Part shown: positions 17,273 to 27,800 of the stretch, piece by piece
Position numbering within the stretch: the first letter of the stretch is position 1
How the letters are laid out: every line of letters begins with the position of its first letter
Assembly: GCA_963575745.1 (NCBI GenBank)
Contig: CAUYUJ010019898.1
Span: 30,001-80,677 of the forward strand
Origin: Prorocentrum cordatum
Lineage: Eukaryota > Sar > Dinophyceae > Prorocentrales > Prorocentraceae
Length of the DNA stretch: 50,677 bases
Direction of reading: 5' to 3'
Position numbers and translations under genes: made by a program
Notes under the pieces: model-generated
Told to the model about the DNA's origin: nothing
What the model saw: the letters and a program-made list of their open reading frames with translations, nothing else
Database searches by the model: none

Positions 17273-17397
17273 CTGGCCGTCGGGCTGGGCGTCGGGCTGG
17301 GCGTCGGTGCCAAGGCCACCAGATTTACAGTAGCAGGGGTCGGTGGGATACCTTGAAAGGAGGGAGAAGGAAACCAGGGTTCACAGGCCCACTGCTG

Positions 17398-17455
<58 letters not shown>

Positions 17456-17559
17456 TGATCCTCGTCATCGCCCTGTTCCTCCTCTGTTGTCAGAACACCC
17501 ACTCGTTTTTTTCTCCAAGGGCCCTCGGCGGTTACAACTGGACCCGTGGGCACCTGCAA
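16384..17559 (-). CDS. Possible low-complexity PSPTPSPT protein across the satellite
   Basis: A 391-codon minus frame reads a charged N-terminus ([18 protein letters not shown]), a glutamine run from the CTG tract, a short unique linker ([17 protein letters not shown]), then about 270 residues of PSPTPSPT, and a unique tail. The PT-rich composition resembles extracellular or cell-wall linkers. Unique sequence on both sides stays in frame, which slightly favours coding, but the repeat alone could explain the open frame. Confidence 0.25.
16500..17307. repeat. 12-bp satellite (GGGCGTCGGGCT) with higher-order units
   Basis: About 67 copies of GGGCGTCGGGCT with C/G variation at the last base. Variants GTCAGGCTGG, GACGGGCTGG and GTCGCACCGG recur in order, giving higher-order repeats of 108 and 132 bp (the CAGGCTGGGCG variant at 16633, 16741, 16873, 16981 and 17185). 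All six frames stay open because the period is a multiple of three. Confidence 0.95.
17399..17456. repeat. CTG/CAG trinucleotide tract
   Basis: About 18 nearly pure CTG units plus interrupted ends. Reads as poly-Q on the minus strand. Confidence 0.95.
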
Positions 17560-17992
17560 AACCTTGCGGAATCACCCAAAGCACCCGTGGAACACTCCAA
17601 GAGGAGGGGGCCCGTCCGTGGCCCCCCCGCCCCCTGTCGACCTCCCCTGCCCGACCCCCCCCCCCCCCCCAGCCACCCCTGTGGTGTCGGGTCCTCGTCT
17701 TGAAAAGGCAGCGCCCCGCGTTCCTGCTTCCTCCTGCCGCCCCCCCATCCCTCCTCCCAGCCCTGCCTCTGCTCTCCGCATCGATGCACTATTTCGGCAC
17801 ACCCCTCGCGCGCGTCGTGGCCCCATGGTCCAACAGCCATACGAACGACACCAACGACCCCGGGTCCGAACACCTTGCAACCCCTCCCCGGGTGCCTGCA
17901 AGTCGGCCCTGCAACCCCATCCTGGGGTACCTGCAGGTTCGCTTATGGGCCCCTGGAAGTGCTGCAGAAAGAAGAGGGGGAATAGAAAAAGA
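17540..17992. other. Unassigned C-rich spacer
   Basis: Contains C homopolymers (about 17657-17670), and CCCCTCCCCGGGTGCCTGCA / CCCCATCCTGGGGTACCTGC in short tandem near 17880-17935. No gene recognised. Confidence 0.4.
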
Positions 17993-18027
17993 GATCGAGC
18001 GAGAGAGAGAGAGAGAAAGAAGAACAA

Positions 18028-18061
<34 letters not shown>

Positions 18062-18086
18062 GGAGAGAGAGAGAGAGAGAGACAGC
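17993..18086. repeat. GA/TC dinucleotide tract
   Basis: About 90 bp of (GA)n with a few AAAG and CGAG interruptions. The strand is pure purine, so triplex formation is possible. Confidence 0.95.
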
Positions 18087-18570
18087 GAGACAGACCGGAC
18101 AATCTGGACGGAATTCCGTCCCCAGGCTGACGGGTCAGCGCGCCGCACCCGACGGGCGTTGGCCGGTGCTACTGGCAAAAGCTGGCCCTTCACACCCGAT
18201 TTGGGCAGACGGCCAGGGGAGAAAGGAGAGGGAGGGGCGAGGGGGGCCCTCCACAAGCGAGCAGCAGGCGGAGCTGTGACCTTGCAGCGCGGTTACGCGA
18301 GGCCTGCGCCCGTCTTTGGCGCGTCGGTGAATCGGTGGAAGTGACGGCGTCTATCCAGCACCCCGTCAGGACCCGCGTTGGAGAGGCCGCAGTGGGCGCT
18401 TGCCAAGCGGCACACGGGCCTCGAAGGGAAGGGGTTAGCTAGAGTGCGTGTTTTTATGTTCGGCGATGACGGGCGTCATGTGGAGGGGGGGGGGCGGCGG
18501 AGGGGGTATGACGTAACGCCCCCCCGCCGTGTGGCTCTGGCACCACAGCCGCGCCCGCGCGCACGACGCG
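18087..18570. other. Unassigned spacer
   Basis: No gene recognised. Near 18467-18490 GATGACGGGCGTCATGTGG forms a small inverted repeat (TGACG/CGTCA); GACGCCCGTCAT recurs at about 20074. Confidence 0.35.
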
Positions 18571-18617
18571 ACGAGCGACGACGACGACGACGACGCGAGC
18601 AGCATGTAGATGGCGAT

Positions 18618-18920
18618 CTGCCCCGTTGCGCCTGTATACACCACAACGCTCGCGTGCACCACAGTGCGCGTGTACACCACAGCGCCTGCGTACACCGCAA
18701 CAACCGTGTGCAACGCAGCGCTTGGGTACACTAGAGTGTGCTTGCGTACACTACAACGCCGGTGTCCATGTGTACACCGCAGCAACCACGAGCAACACAG
18801 CGCCTGCGTACACCACAATGCTTGCGTGTACCGCAGCGCCTGTGCACGCCACAGCGCCTGTCTACACCACAGCATCCGCGTGCAACGCAGCGCTAGTGTA
18901 CACCACAATGTCTGCGTGCA
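18618..18920 (+). repeat. 18-bp minisatellite, block 1
   Basis: About 16 copies of an 18-bp unit, consensus CCTGCGTACACCACAGCG. It is preceded by (CGA)n at 18571-18598 and AGCATGTAGATGGCGATCTG at 18599. A related AGCATGTACGTGAGGATCTG follows at about 18932. Frames read VYTTAP/AYTTTP-type repeats but no unique coding flank is evident. Confidence 0.9.
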
Positions 18921-19039
18921 TAGGACACTAGAAGGAGCATGTACGTGAGGATCTGCTGCGGACAACTCAACGCCACGCAAGGAAAGTGCTGATAATCGAA
19001 TGCGACGATTTTCCCTCCTCCTGCCTCCTATTCCTCCAC

Positions 19040-19061
19040 ATCCACCTCCTCCTCCTCCTCC

Positions 19062-19093
<32 letters not shown>

Positions 19094-19115
19094 CTCCTGT
19101 TCCTCCTTCTCCTTA
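19040..19115. repeat. CCT/AGG trinucleotide tract
   Basis: Imperfect (CCT)n with CTT interruptions in the spacer between the two inverted 18-bp minisatellite blocks. Confidence 0.9.
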
Positions 19116-19394
19116 CCCCCTGTCGTGCGGGTTGGCACTACAGCGCACGTGCGCATGCCAGCGTGCACCGCAGAATGGTCGATTGAATCGGTCTACTTGG
19201 TTCTCAGACGGCCAATTTAGGTGGAGCGTCCTGGACGCAAATGGGAAGAGTTAGGGTGATGCGGGCGGATTCGGCAGGACTCGTACATTACAGCGGCGCT
19301 CCTTTGTCCATAAGGATCCCTTTCTACTGTTTTCTGTGGAATCCACAAACGCTCCATTTTGTCACACGGACTTCTTCCAACATTCTATATACAA

Positions 19395-19690
19395 CAGTGG
19401 TGATGTGTTGCACACGGTTGCTGTGGTGCACACAGGCGCCGTGGTGCATACAGGCACTGCCATGCACGCAAGCACTGTGGTGTACAATGGTGTTGCGTTG
19501 CACACGGCTGATGTGGTGTACGCAGGCGCTGTGGTGTACACAACAGTTGTTGTGCCCGCAGGCACGGTGGCACAAACTGACGTTGTGTTGCACGCGGCTG
19601 CTGTGGTGTACAGAGGCGGCGTGGTGTGCACAGGCGCTGTGGTGCACGCGGGAACTGTGGTGTACACAGGCGTTGAGGTGCAGATCTCCA
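19395..19690 (-). repeat. 18-bp minisatellite, block 2, inverted
   Basis: About 16 copies of GGCGCTGTGGTGTACACA, the complement of the block 1 unit. It is followed by GCAGATCTCCAGCTACATGC, the complement of the motif next to block 1, and then by (ACG)n. The two arms form an imperfect inverted duplication about 1.1 kb across. Confidence 0.9.
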
Positions 19691-19885
19691 GCTACATGCT
19701 GGTGCGACCCGTCCTCCGTCACTCTTAGGCATTCCCAGACGCCGCCGGCGCAAACCGTGACGTCATCGACCCCGTCCACCCCCTCCAGATGATTGCCGTC
19801 GTCGGCCCGGAATAATAAACAGGCTCCAGCCGCGTCCGCGCGCACGACGACGATGATTGACGAGCGACGAGCCACGAGCGACAAC

Positions 19886-19890
19886 GATGA

Positions 19891-19936
<46 letters not shown>

Positions 19937-19945
19937 ACGACGACG
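19886..19945. repeat. ACG/CGT trinucleotide tract
   Basis: (ACG)n beside the inverted minisatellite, mirroring the (CGA)n tract at 18571-18598, so both arms of the inverted structure carry the same triplet repeat. Confidence 0.9.
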
Positions 19946-20045
19946 ACTGCGGACCAGACTCCTATGCGCATTCCTGCGCGGACACTTACGCGGATCCCAG
20001 ATGCGCACGGCGGCAGTGCCCGGAGCGCACTGGGGGTTGGGAGCG

Positions 20046-20594
20046 TTACGTCATTGGGGGGGAGCGGGGGCCATGACGCCCGTCATGCCCCAAGCAATAA
20101 AGAAACGGGCTCCTAGAGCTTCGCGCGAGAAGCGCTTGGGCCGAGCGGAGGGCGGCCGCGGCGGAGGCGGAGACGCTCGTCACCGAAGGGGCGAGCGAGG
20201 CCTGACGCTGGACGGCGGCGTGGACTTCACGCAGCGCGTTAACGTGCTGTCGCGTCGTGCGGTGGACGTGGCCGGACAGGGCCTGGGCGCGATCGGACTG
20301 GCGCTCGAGCTGCGTCAGGCAGTCCGCCGCAGGCTGAACCTGGGCCCGCATGGCTCGTCCCTGCGACGGGAAGGGGGCCAGCGCGGCCTTGTGGGCGGCT
20401 TGCCGGGCCCTGTGCGCGACGGGAATGATTCGCCAGTGCTCGGCCTGAACCGGAGCGGGGGGCGGGGGGGCCCAGGGCGCGCGAGGCGCGCCCGAGGCGG
20501 CCAGGGCCCCCGCGGCGAAGAGGGGCCATTGAGCGAGGCAGGCCAGAGGTATCCACCGCGGGCAAGCAAGAGATGCCGCGCAATTGGCGGGCGG
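20046..20594 (-). CDS. Unidentified coding fragment with hydrophobic segment and helical tail
   Basis: After a TAA near 20595 the minus strand is open to TGA/TAA-free 20046 and reads protein-like throughout. It has a hydrophobic stretch (WIPLACLAQWPLFAAGALAA), a proline linker, then amphipathic helix-forming sequence (QPAADCLTQLERQSDRAQAL, TTRQHVNALREVHAAVQRQA, SAAAALRSAQALLARS). No upstream ATG is in frame, so it is probably an exon or the 3' part of the decayed gene whose pieces lie at 21219-21700. Function unknown. Confidence 0.45.
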   Translation of the reverse strand, partial: PPANCAASLACPRWIPLACLAQWPLFAAGALAASGAPRAPWAPPPPAPVQAEHWRIIPVAHRARQAAHKAALAPFPSQGRAMRAQVQPAADCLTQLERQSDRAQALSGHVHRTTRQHVNALREVHAAVQRQASLAPSVTSVSASAAAALRSAQALLARSSRSPFLYCLGHDGRHGPRSPPMT

Positions 20595-21218
20595 AGGGTC
20601 AGCGCCACCATTGTCGGACAGGCGTTAGAAAAATGGTCGGGGGCAACGGCTGGCAGCCTGACGCGGCTGCAGAGGCAGTGCCCGCGCAGGGGGGCAACGT
20701 GCGGCGGCGGCGGCAAAGGGCCGCATAGCGTGACCCCCTCCAGCTGCCTGGTCGGAGGTCGCCGGATGCTGCGCTTGGGCGCGGGCCCGGGGGCACCGCG
20801 CTGCGAGCTGGCCCGGCTGGCGGGGCGTCTGAGCGGTGAGCCGCAGGGACAGAGGCGGCCTGGCCTCCTGGCTCAGGCCGGGGGTCGCACGGCAGGTTCG
20901 AGGCTTCAGCGACTGGCGGCAAGCGGCCGCAGCGAACTTGGCCAGGGGGGTGCGGCCCCGGGGTCAGCCCGGGGGCGGTCGCCCCCGTTGCCCGTGGAAG
21001 AGTTGCCGGCTCTGCGCATGAGGGCGCCGCCACATAACTATGATGTTCCTCCGCGCCGACTGGGCCGGCTACGCGGCGTCTGCGACGGCAGGGCGGCGGG
21101 CCGCGCCGCGCCGCCCCCCCTGGGTCAGCGCCAGGGGGTCAGCCGCGGCGGCGCCGGGGCGGCGGGTCTGGTGGGCGACCTGGACGGACTGGAGTGGTCA
21201 GAATCATTTGACCCGTCG
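20595..21218. other. Unassigned GC-rich DNA
   Basis: No frame is convincingly coding. It lies between two minus-strand coding fragments and may be intron or eroded exon of the same locus. Confidence 0.35.
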
Positions 21219-21700
21219 TCACTGGCAAAAGGGGTCGGCGCGCCTGAACCAGCGGCGCCCGTCGAAAGGGGCCGAGGCCGTGCGATCGCCCCGCTGTCGC
21301 GGAGCGGGCCCGCGCGATGTCGCCGCTCCTGGGCGCGGCGCGTTGCGTTCCGACGGGAACGGCGGGGCCGCGGGCTGCTGGAAGACCCCGCCCAGTGGGC
21401 TGAGGGCGTTCATGGTAGCCTGGTGGGGGTCGAGACGGTTCAAGTGGGCGCCCAAAGCATCGCGGCGCGCGTCGTTCATCTGCTGAATTGCGCGGTCTAG
21501 GGCGTGGCCCGAAAACGCGGCGATGCGTCAGCGACGGTCGCAGCGTCCTTGGTCGCCTCGACCACAGGAACGCTCGCACATTTATTGTGCGTGGCGTCTC
21601 TGGAGGCCGAGCGTCCCCCAGGGCAAGTCCACGCAGAGTCCGACGAAGGCCGCCGTTTGGAGGGCGCGGATGACCTCCTCGACGCAGCACATGAGCCACA
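21219..21700 (-). pseudogene. Decayed coding sequence in three frames
   Basis: Consecutive minus-strand pieces look coding but switch frame: MCCVEEVIRALQTAAFVGLC (near 21690-21600), NKCASVPVVEATKDAATVAD (near 21585-21530), then FSGHALDRAIQQMNDARRDA and NRLDPHQATMNALSPLGGVF (21515-21400). The switch between the second and third pieces near 21525-21530 needs only a one-base change. No family was recognised. Frame switches without splice signals favour a pseudogene. Confidence 0.4.
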
Positions 21701-21847
21701 TTGGGTGACATGGCGAGGTGGTCAAAGTGATATGGCGAGGTGGTCGACCCATCCTGCTCTGGCCCCCAGTACGCGTTGGGTCAGCGGGTCAGTTGCCGCT
21801 TGTGGCCCGCGGTGGTTTAGTGAGGCAAGCTCTCTGCCGTGGCTATT

Positions 21848-23151
21848 TCACGGTGAATTATTTTTTCGTGGGTCTGGGGCGGCTGAGAGCTTTTCGACCC
21901 GCGCCCCTTCCGCCAGGGGCCCTGCGCGCGGCGCTGTCGCGGGACGGCCGCGCCTGAGGCGGGCTCTGAGGGGGGGCGTCGTCTTCCAGGGGGGCGCCCA
22001 TGCCCCGCCGGAGCACCTAGGGGTCGCAGTCGTCGTCAGCCGGCGCGTCGACGGGCCCGTCGAGGGGCGACGGGGGCCCACGAAGCGCCACGTGAGCTTC
22101 TTCGTCTGAGATCGGACACGGGCGATCGCCATCCAAGGGCGCAGGGGGGCCCGCATCCACTTCCGCCAGCGGGTGGGGTTCCATTCGCCCGAGCTCGGCG
22201 CCAGCGCAACTGGCTCGTCGGCGGGGCAGGGGCCACGCGCGGGCGCGCAGGTCGAAGATAGCGACCCCGGCGGCGCGGAGGGCAACGGCCAAACAAAACG
22301 TTTCTTGGCGTCTTCGCACCGCGGCGCCTTCGGCACGGCGCGGAGCGCTGCCGCCGCCCCCGCGGCCAGTTCGTCGGCCCTCCGCTGAGGTATTCTGCGG
22401 TGGCTGAGAACGGCCAGGTGCTGATCCCCCTCTTCGCACCGGCGGCAAGGACCGCTCACCCATCTGGAGAGTTCACGGCGGAAGTGGACAGCCTGATGCA
22501 CTCGCTTCCAGAGGTCAACTTGCTCTCTCTTGGTTGGGGGCTGGGCTCCACTGAGCAGGAGGCCAAAGGCGTCGTGAACCGTCTTGTTGTCCACGAAGAC
22601 GCGGACTGGTCTTTCGGCGGTAGACGCTTCGCGGGGGAGGGCTAGGGCCTCGGCGCACCGGGCGGACAGAGCCAGCCAGCGGGCTCTGGCAGTGCGTTTA
22701 AGACAGTGATCTGCCCCGTAGAAGACTCCGAAACCTGCCCGCGCCAACAGCGGGCGGGCTTGGCGCGAGCAGGCCCCGTCCGTGGCCGCGCCGTCCGTGG
22801 CCGCGTGGACCCATCGCGCGACAACTGGGTCGGGGATTCGCGTCGAGCGCCCCGTTGGAGGTCAAGCGAAGGCCGCGGGACCGGCCAAGGGAGCGGGTCC
22901 TGGGCCAGGGCCTGCTGCAGGTCGAGAAGGCGGGGGTCCGGCGACAGCAGGCCGCCGAATCCGCGAATCAACCGACGGTGCCACTGTAAAATGAGCATGC
23001 GGTGCGGTTGCTGCCGGGCGCTGACAACCTTTGAGCCGTCTGGCAAACATCGCGTCGCCCGCAGCATCGTGAGGTGCCGTTCGGCACACTGCGTTGATAG
23101 CGTTCCAACGGACACAAGCGACGCTATAGTTTGCACCGCCAGGCTGTCCAC
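21848..23151 (-). pseudogene. Degenerate RNase H-like domain of a retroelement
   Basis: The minus strand from about 22845 reads VVARWVHAATDGA, TDGACSRQARPLLARAGFGV, RPVRVFVDNKTVHDAF, then RRADELAAGAAAALRA. This follows the RNase HI order: DG(A/S) opening with Gly-rich strand, a second Asp (FVDN), and a final AD.LA helix. The usual WxKGH segment is replaced by out-of-frame sequence, so the domain looks broken. The piece at 22862-23151 in another frame (LPDGSKVVSARQQPHRMLIL, RRLIRGFGGLLSPDPRLLDL) is probably its upstream part. No reverse transcriptase motif was seen next to it; the LINE at 33-37 kb is separate. Confidence 0.5.
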
Positions 23152-23738
23152 GTCCCCGCCCTGCCCGTATAATCATAACCGAAAACGTCAGGTCGGGCTT
23201 CGGCCCGAATCCGATGGGCCTGCGACGCGCAGCATTATGATCCTATTCCTAAAACAGCGCGATACCCACTTCGCCCCGCCAACAGCCAGTCCAGGAGCCA
23301 TTCCGACTTGGGCTCGGCTCCGCATGAGACACTTTAGCACATCACATTCGTCATCGTCATCGCCGTTGCCGTGCCCACATCGGCGGGGGGTTTCAGCGAA
23401 TTCGTTGTTGGTTTGCTGCGGCGAGACCCTGGGCATGCTTATTCAACGCGGTCGCCCTTGCATCGCTGGCGGGTCATCCCCGCGAGCCCGCGAAGGGTCG
23501 CGAATCCTCGTCGGAGAACGTCTGCGACCTCTCGCCATTCGTCGGCGGCGCGCAAGGCCTTTTCGGTTATTATCCGCCGATGGTCAAATTATCCCGGCAA
23601 AGCAACCTAACAGCGATGTGTAGGAGCATATCTGGAAGCATTCCCAATAAGATTCTGATGAGAATCCTGTTGTAGAATTCTGCTGTTCTCGCAGTCGTAG
23701 TCGCATTCGCGATGGCAGTCGCAGCGGCAACGGCAGTC
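23152..23738. other. Unassigned spacer before the hexamer satellite
   Basis: Less GC-rich than its neighbours, with no persistent frame. At its end GCAGTCGCAGTCACAGCC grades into the CAGCCT satellite. Confidence 0.4.
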
Positions 23739-25196
23739 GCAGTCACAGCCTCAGCCTCAGCCTGCCTCAGACTCAGCCTCAGCCTGCCTCAGCCTCAGCC
23801 TGCCTCAGCCTCAGCCTCAGCCTGCTACAGCCTCAACATCAGTCTGCCTTCAGCCTGCCTCAGTATCAGCCTGCCTCAGCCTCACCCTGCATCAGCCTCA
23901 GCCTCAGCCTCAGCCTGCCTCAGCATCAGCCTGCCTCAGCCTCAGCCTCAGCCTGCCTCTGCCTCAGCCTCAGCCTGCTTCAGCCTCAGCCTCAGTCTGC
24001 CGTCGTCCTCGGCCTCAGCCTCAGCCTGCCTCAGCCTCAGCCTGCATCAGCCTCAGCCTCGGCCTCAGCCTGCCTCAGCATCAGCCTGCCTCAGCCTCAG
24101 CCTCAGCCTCAGCCTCAGCCTCAGCCTGCTTCAGCCTCAGCCTCAGTCTGCCTGCAGCCTCAGCCTCAGCCTGCCTCAGCCTCAGCCTCAGCCTGCAGCC
24201 TCAGCCTCAGCCCTCAGCCTCAGCCTCAGCCTGCCTCAGCCTCAGCCTCAGCCTCAGCCTCAGCCTCAGCCTGCCTCAGCCAGCCTGCCTCAGCCTCAGC
24301 CTCAGCCTGCCTCAGCCTCAGCCTCAGCCTGCTTCAGCCTCAGCCTCAGTCTGCCTTCAGCCTCGGCCTCAGCCTCAGCCTGCCTCAGCCTCAGCCTGCA
24401 TCAGCCTCAGCCTCAGCCTCAGCCTGCCTCAGCATCAGCCTGCCTCAGCCTCAGCCTCAGCCTCAGCCTCAGCCTCAGCCTGCTTCAGCCTCAGCCTCAG
24501 TCTGCCTTCAGCCTCGGCCTCAGCCTCAGCCTGCCTCAGCCTCAGCCTGCATCAGCCTCAGCCTCAGCCTCAGCCTGCCTCAGCATCAGCCTGCCTCAGC
24601 CTCAGCCTCAGCCTGCCTCAGCCTCAGCCTCAGCCTGCTTCAGCCTCAGCCTCAGTCTGCCTTCAGCCTCGGCCTCAGCCTCAGCCTGCCTCAGCCTCAG
24701 CCTGCATCAGCCTCAGCCTCAGCCTCAGCCTGCCTCAGCATCAGCCTGCCTCAGCCTCAGCCTCAGCCTCAGCCTCAGCCTCAGCCTGCAGCCTCAGCCT
24801 CAGTCTGCCTTCAGCCTCGGCCTCAGCCTCAGCCTGCCTCAGCCTCAGCCTGCATCAGCCTCAGCCTCAGCCTCAGCCTGCCTCAGCATCAGCCTGCCTC
24901 AGCCTCAGCCTCAGCCTGCCTCAGCCTCCGCCTCAGCCTGCCTCAGCCTCAGCCTCAGCCTGCCTTCAGCCTCGGCCTCAGCCTCAGCGTGCCTCAGCCT
25001 CAGCCTGCATCAGCCTCAGCCTCAGCCTCAGCCTGCCTCAGCATCAGCCTGCCTCAGCCTCAGCCTCAGCCTGCCTCAGCCTCAGCCTCAGCCTCAGCCT
25101 GCTTCAGCCTCAGCCTCAGTCTGCCTTCAGCCTCGGCCTCAGCCTCAGCCTGCCTCAGCCTCAGCATGCGTCAGCCTCAGCATCAGCCTGCCTCAG
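23739..25196. repeat. CAGCCT hexamer satellite with ~150-bp higher-order units
   Basis: About 1.46 kb of CAGCCT/CTGCCT hexamers. Variants CTGCCTTCAG+CCTCGG, CTGCATCAG and CAGCATCAG recur in fixed order. The CTGCCTTCAGCCTCGG marker occurs at 24351, 24502, 24657, 24805, 24960 and 25121, giving units of 148-161 bp. The 665-codon S/A/Q/P/L-rich plus frame is a by-product of the six-base period. Confidence 0.95.
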
Positions 25197-25830
25197 CATT
25201 CAAAATGTGGCCCGGGAACGAGTTCCGGGAACTCGAACAACACGATGTGGCCTACAGTTGGCTCCGGGCATTTAAAATCATGCCCAGGAATGGAGTTCTG
25301 GGAACTCAAACCACGAAGTGGCTTACAGTTGGCTCCGGGCATTCAAAATGTCGCCCGGGAATGGAGTTCTGGGAACTCGAAGAGCACGAAGTGGCCTACA
25401 GTTGGCTCCGGGCATTCAAAATGTAGCCCGGGAATGGAGTTCTGGGAGCTCGAAGAGCACGAAGTGGCCTACAGTTGGCTCCGGGCATTCAAAATGTGGC
25501 CCGGGAATGGAGTTCTGGGAACTCGAACAACACGAGGTGGCCTACAGTTGGGTCCGGGCAGTCAAAATCATGCCCAGGAGTTGAATTCTGGGAACTCAAA
25601 CCACGAAGTGGCTTACAGTTGGCTCCGGGCATTCAAAATGTGGCCCGGGAATGGAGTTCTGGGAACTCGAAGAGCACGAAGTGGCCTACAGTTGGCTCCG
25701 GGCATTTAAAATCATGCCCAGGAATGGAGTTCTGGGAACTCGAAGAGCACGAAGTGGCCTACAGTTGGCTCCGGGCATTCAAAATCATGCCCAGGAATGG
25801 AGTTCTGGGACTTCGAAGACCACAAAGTGT
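25197..25830. repeat. 73-bp minisatellite, about 8.5 copies
   Basis: The unit includes GAATGGAGTTCTGGGAACTC and GTGGCCTACAGTTGGCTCCG. ACAGTTGG starts at 25254, 25325, 25398, 25471, 25544, 25615, 25688 and 25761, so the period is 73 bp with two 71-bp units. Units alternate between ATGTGGCCCGGGAA and ATCATGCCCAGGAA variants. It starts exactly where the hexamer satellite ends. Confidence 0.95.
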
Positions 25831-27582
25831 GCAACGGTTTGCTTAAAACGATTTCTGCGGCTTCTCCCCGGCACCCGCCCAGACCCCCCTGGGGAGTCAA
25901 GATGCTATCTTTTGACACTACTAGAAACCTATCAGTCTTCGCTGTTAGGTAAAACGTCACAGACTGGAGAAAGCAATGTGGGGCATCATTCTCTCCGATC
26001 ATCATCGTCATCGCGCCCGTCTTGAAAACCGCTCTGATGCAGCGCCAGAGGTCGGCGTTGTCCCGCCGCTGGCCATGGGCTTGGCCAGCGCGGCGCAGGC
26101 GCGGAGGACTTTGGCGATGTTGCCCCTCTTCCCCCGCCGCCGCGCGCGCCGACGTCGCCCGCCTCCGCGGGGGCGCGCGGGACTGCGAAGTGGCTGCGCG
26201 ATTCCAGAAAGCGCCCCGCGAGACACGCCCGGGCAAGGGCGGGGCGCGGCGAAGCAGCTGGGCGCGGCGAGAGAGCGCCGGGGCAGGGCAAATAAACCGA
26301 GATGCCGCCCGAGACGCGCGGAGCAGCGCAGGGCGCTCCCAGGGGCGGCGCGCGCCGACGGCGCGCCCAGCGAAACCTTCCAGGATGCGACGATCGCCCA
26401 GGATGCGACGATCGCCCAGGAGGTCAACGAGAAGGCCCACCGAGCACGTCCGCGGGCGCGCTGCCCGCGCACTTCGGGGCACAGGGGCCGCCGAAGAGGC
26501 GGCGGTTCCGGCCGCGCGCGCGCTCGAACCAGGGCTTGGACAGCGCGGCAGTGGCGCGCGGCGCTAGGGCGGGCCAAGACCGGGCGCCCGCGCGCGCATC
26601 TAATGCCGCGTGCCACGCGGCCCACGGACAGGAGGGGCCGCGGCTCGCCATCGAGGGGGGAGCCGGCAGACGCGTGCGACTAGCCCGGGGGCGGCTTGGT
26701 CGGAAGCGTCTGCGGGGCAGCCTCGACATGGGCGCGCTTTGCTGCCGGGCCAAGCCGGGCGCCGTCGGGGCGGGGCAGGCCGGCTGCGCGCGGGCGGTAA
26801 CTGCGAGCCTGCCTGGAGAGAGGCAGCTCGCACTCGCGCAGCGAGGAGCACGCGGGCGCAAGGCCCGCGGCAGGCGCGCAAACCCTCGAAGAAGGCCTGC
26901 GAGGATTGTCTCCGCACGACGCGAGGCGGGGCCGCGGCGAAGAGAAGAACCCGACCCGGAGCTTGCGCGGCGGAGGAGACGCCCGGACAGCGCGCGGCGG
27001 ACTTCGAGGCGAAGGCTAAGAAACTCCGCGGGCAGAGAGGCCCGCCCCCCGGGCACCCCGCGGCGCCCGACGCAGTCGCGTGGCCGAGGCAGAATAACGC
27101 CCGCGGCGGCGCGCGAGCCAGGCGGCCTCACTGCCGCGCTCACTTTTGCGGGAAACTGCGGTGCCTTCTGGCGCGTCATCAGCCCGCCCCCAGGGGCTGG
27201 GAGGGTTTCCGCGGGTGCGCCGTCGCAACCACAGGCGGGCGCATTGCGGCGCCCGGCTTCGGCGGCCCCTCGGCATGTCCCGCGCGGGGTAAAATTGGAA
27301 TGCGACCTTTTTTTCCGCTCGGCGTTGCGACTTTGGGCGGAAGGGGGGGGGGTCTGGCTCCGGACCTCTGTTCAGTGCGACTGTTTGCAACAGGGCGCCC
27401 ACTGCTGGGCAGGCCCCACCTGCTCGAAACAGGCGCCACAAAACACGCAATATCCACTCCAGGGGGAGGGCGAGGGCCCGCGCCGATCGGCAAAACAATG
27501 AATATAAAACGATCCCAATGGGCACAGAACTTGTTCCCAGACGCGTCGATGGCGAAGGCGGGGAAGCTAGACCGCTCTCCAG
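25831..27582. other. Unassigned very GC-rich DNA
   Basis: From about 26040 the GC content is extreme and open frames occur in all six registers, so ORF length is uninformative. A perfect 18-bp tandem duplication (CAGGATGCGACGATCGCC) lies at 26381-26416. A G-run sits at 27342-27350. No gene is supported. Confidence 0.4.
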
Positions 27583-27800
27583 AGTCGACGAAGGCATTTC
27601 GACAAGGGGAAGCGCGACGGGCCCGTCCACGGCAACGCGAGGGGCTGCCAGTACTTGGTCGACCACCTGGGCACGGCCCGAAGCGAACGCGACTCGCTGG
27701 CGGAGATGGCCCCCGCTCCGAGCTAGCCCGCTGGGACGATGAATTCGAAGCTCCCGTCGTCGCCGTCTGCGACTGCGCCGCAAAAAAAAAAACGCTTCCT
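27583..27800 (+). CDS. Possible exon fragment
   Basis: After CGCTCTCCAG (a plausible acceptor ending about 27582) the plus strand reads RRHFDKGKRDGPVHGNARGC then QYLVDHLGTARSERDSLAEM with GC-ending codons, to a TAG at about 27724. A second coding-like piece (SELARWDDEFEAPVVAVCDC) follows at once in another frame and runs into an A-run (27781-27791). It may be one exon with a frameshift. No family recognised. Confidence 0.3.

Noticed and set aside
16309-17703. 464-codon R/G-rich plus frame over the 12-bp satellite
   Set aside because: All frames of a 12-bp repeat stay open; this one has no plausible unique flanks.
23712-25709. 665-codon S/Q/P/L-rich plus frame
   Set aside because: By-product of the CAGCCT hexamer satellite; the frame carries into the 73-bp array without a domain.
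26302-27501. 399-codon plus frame and other long frames at 26-27.5 kb
   Set aside because: Extreme GC leaves all six frames open; amino-acid composition is R/A/G/P with no motif.
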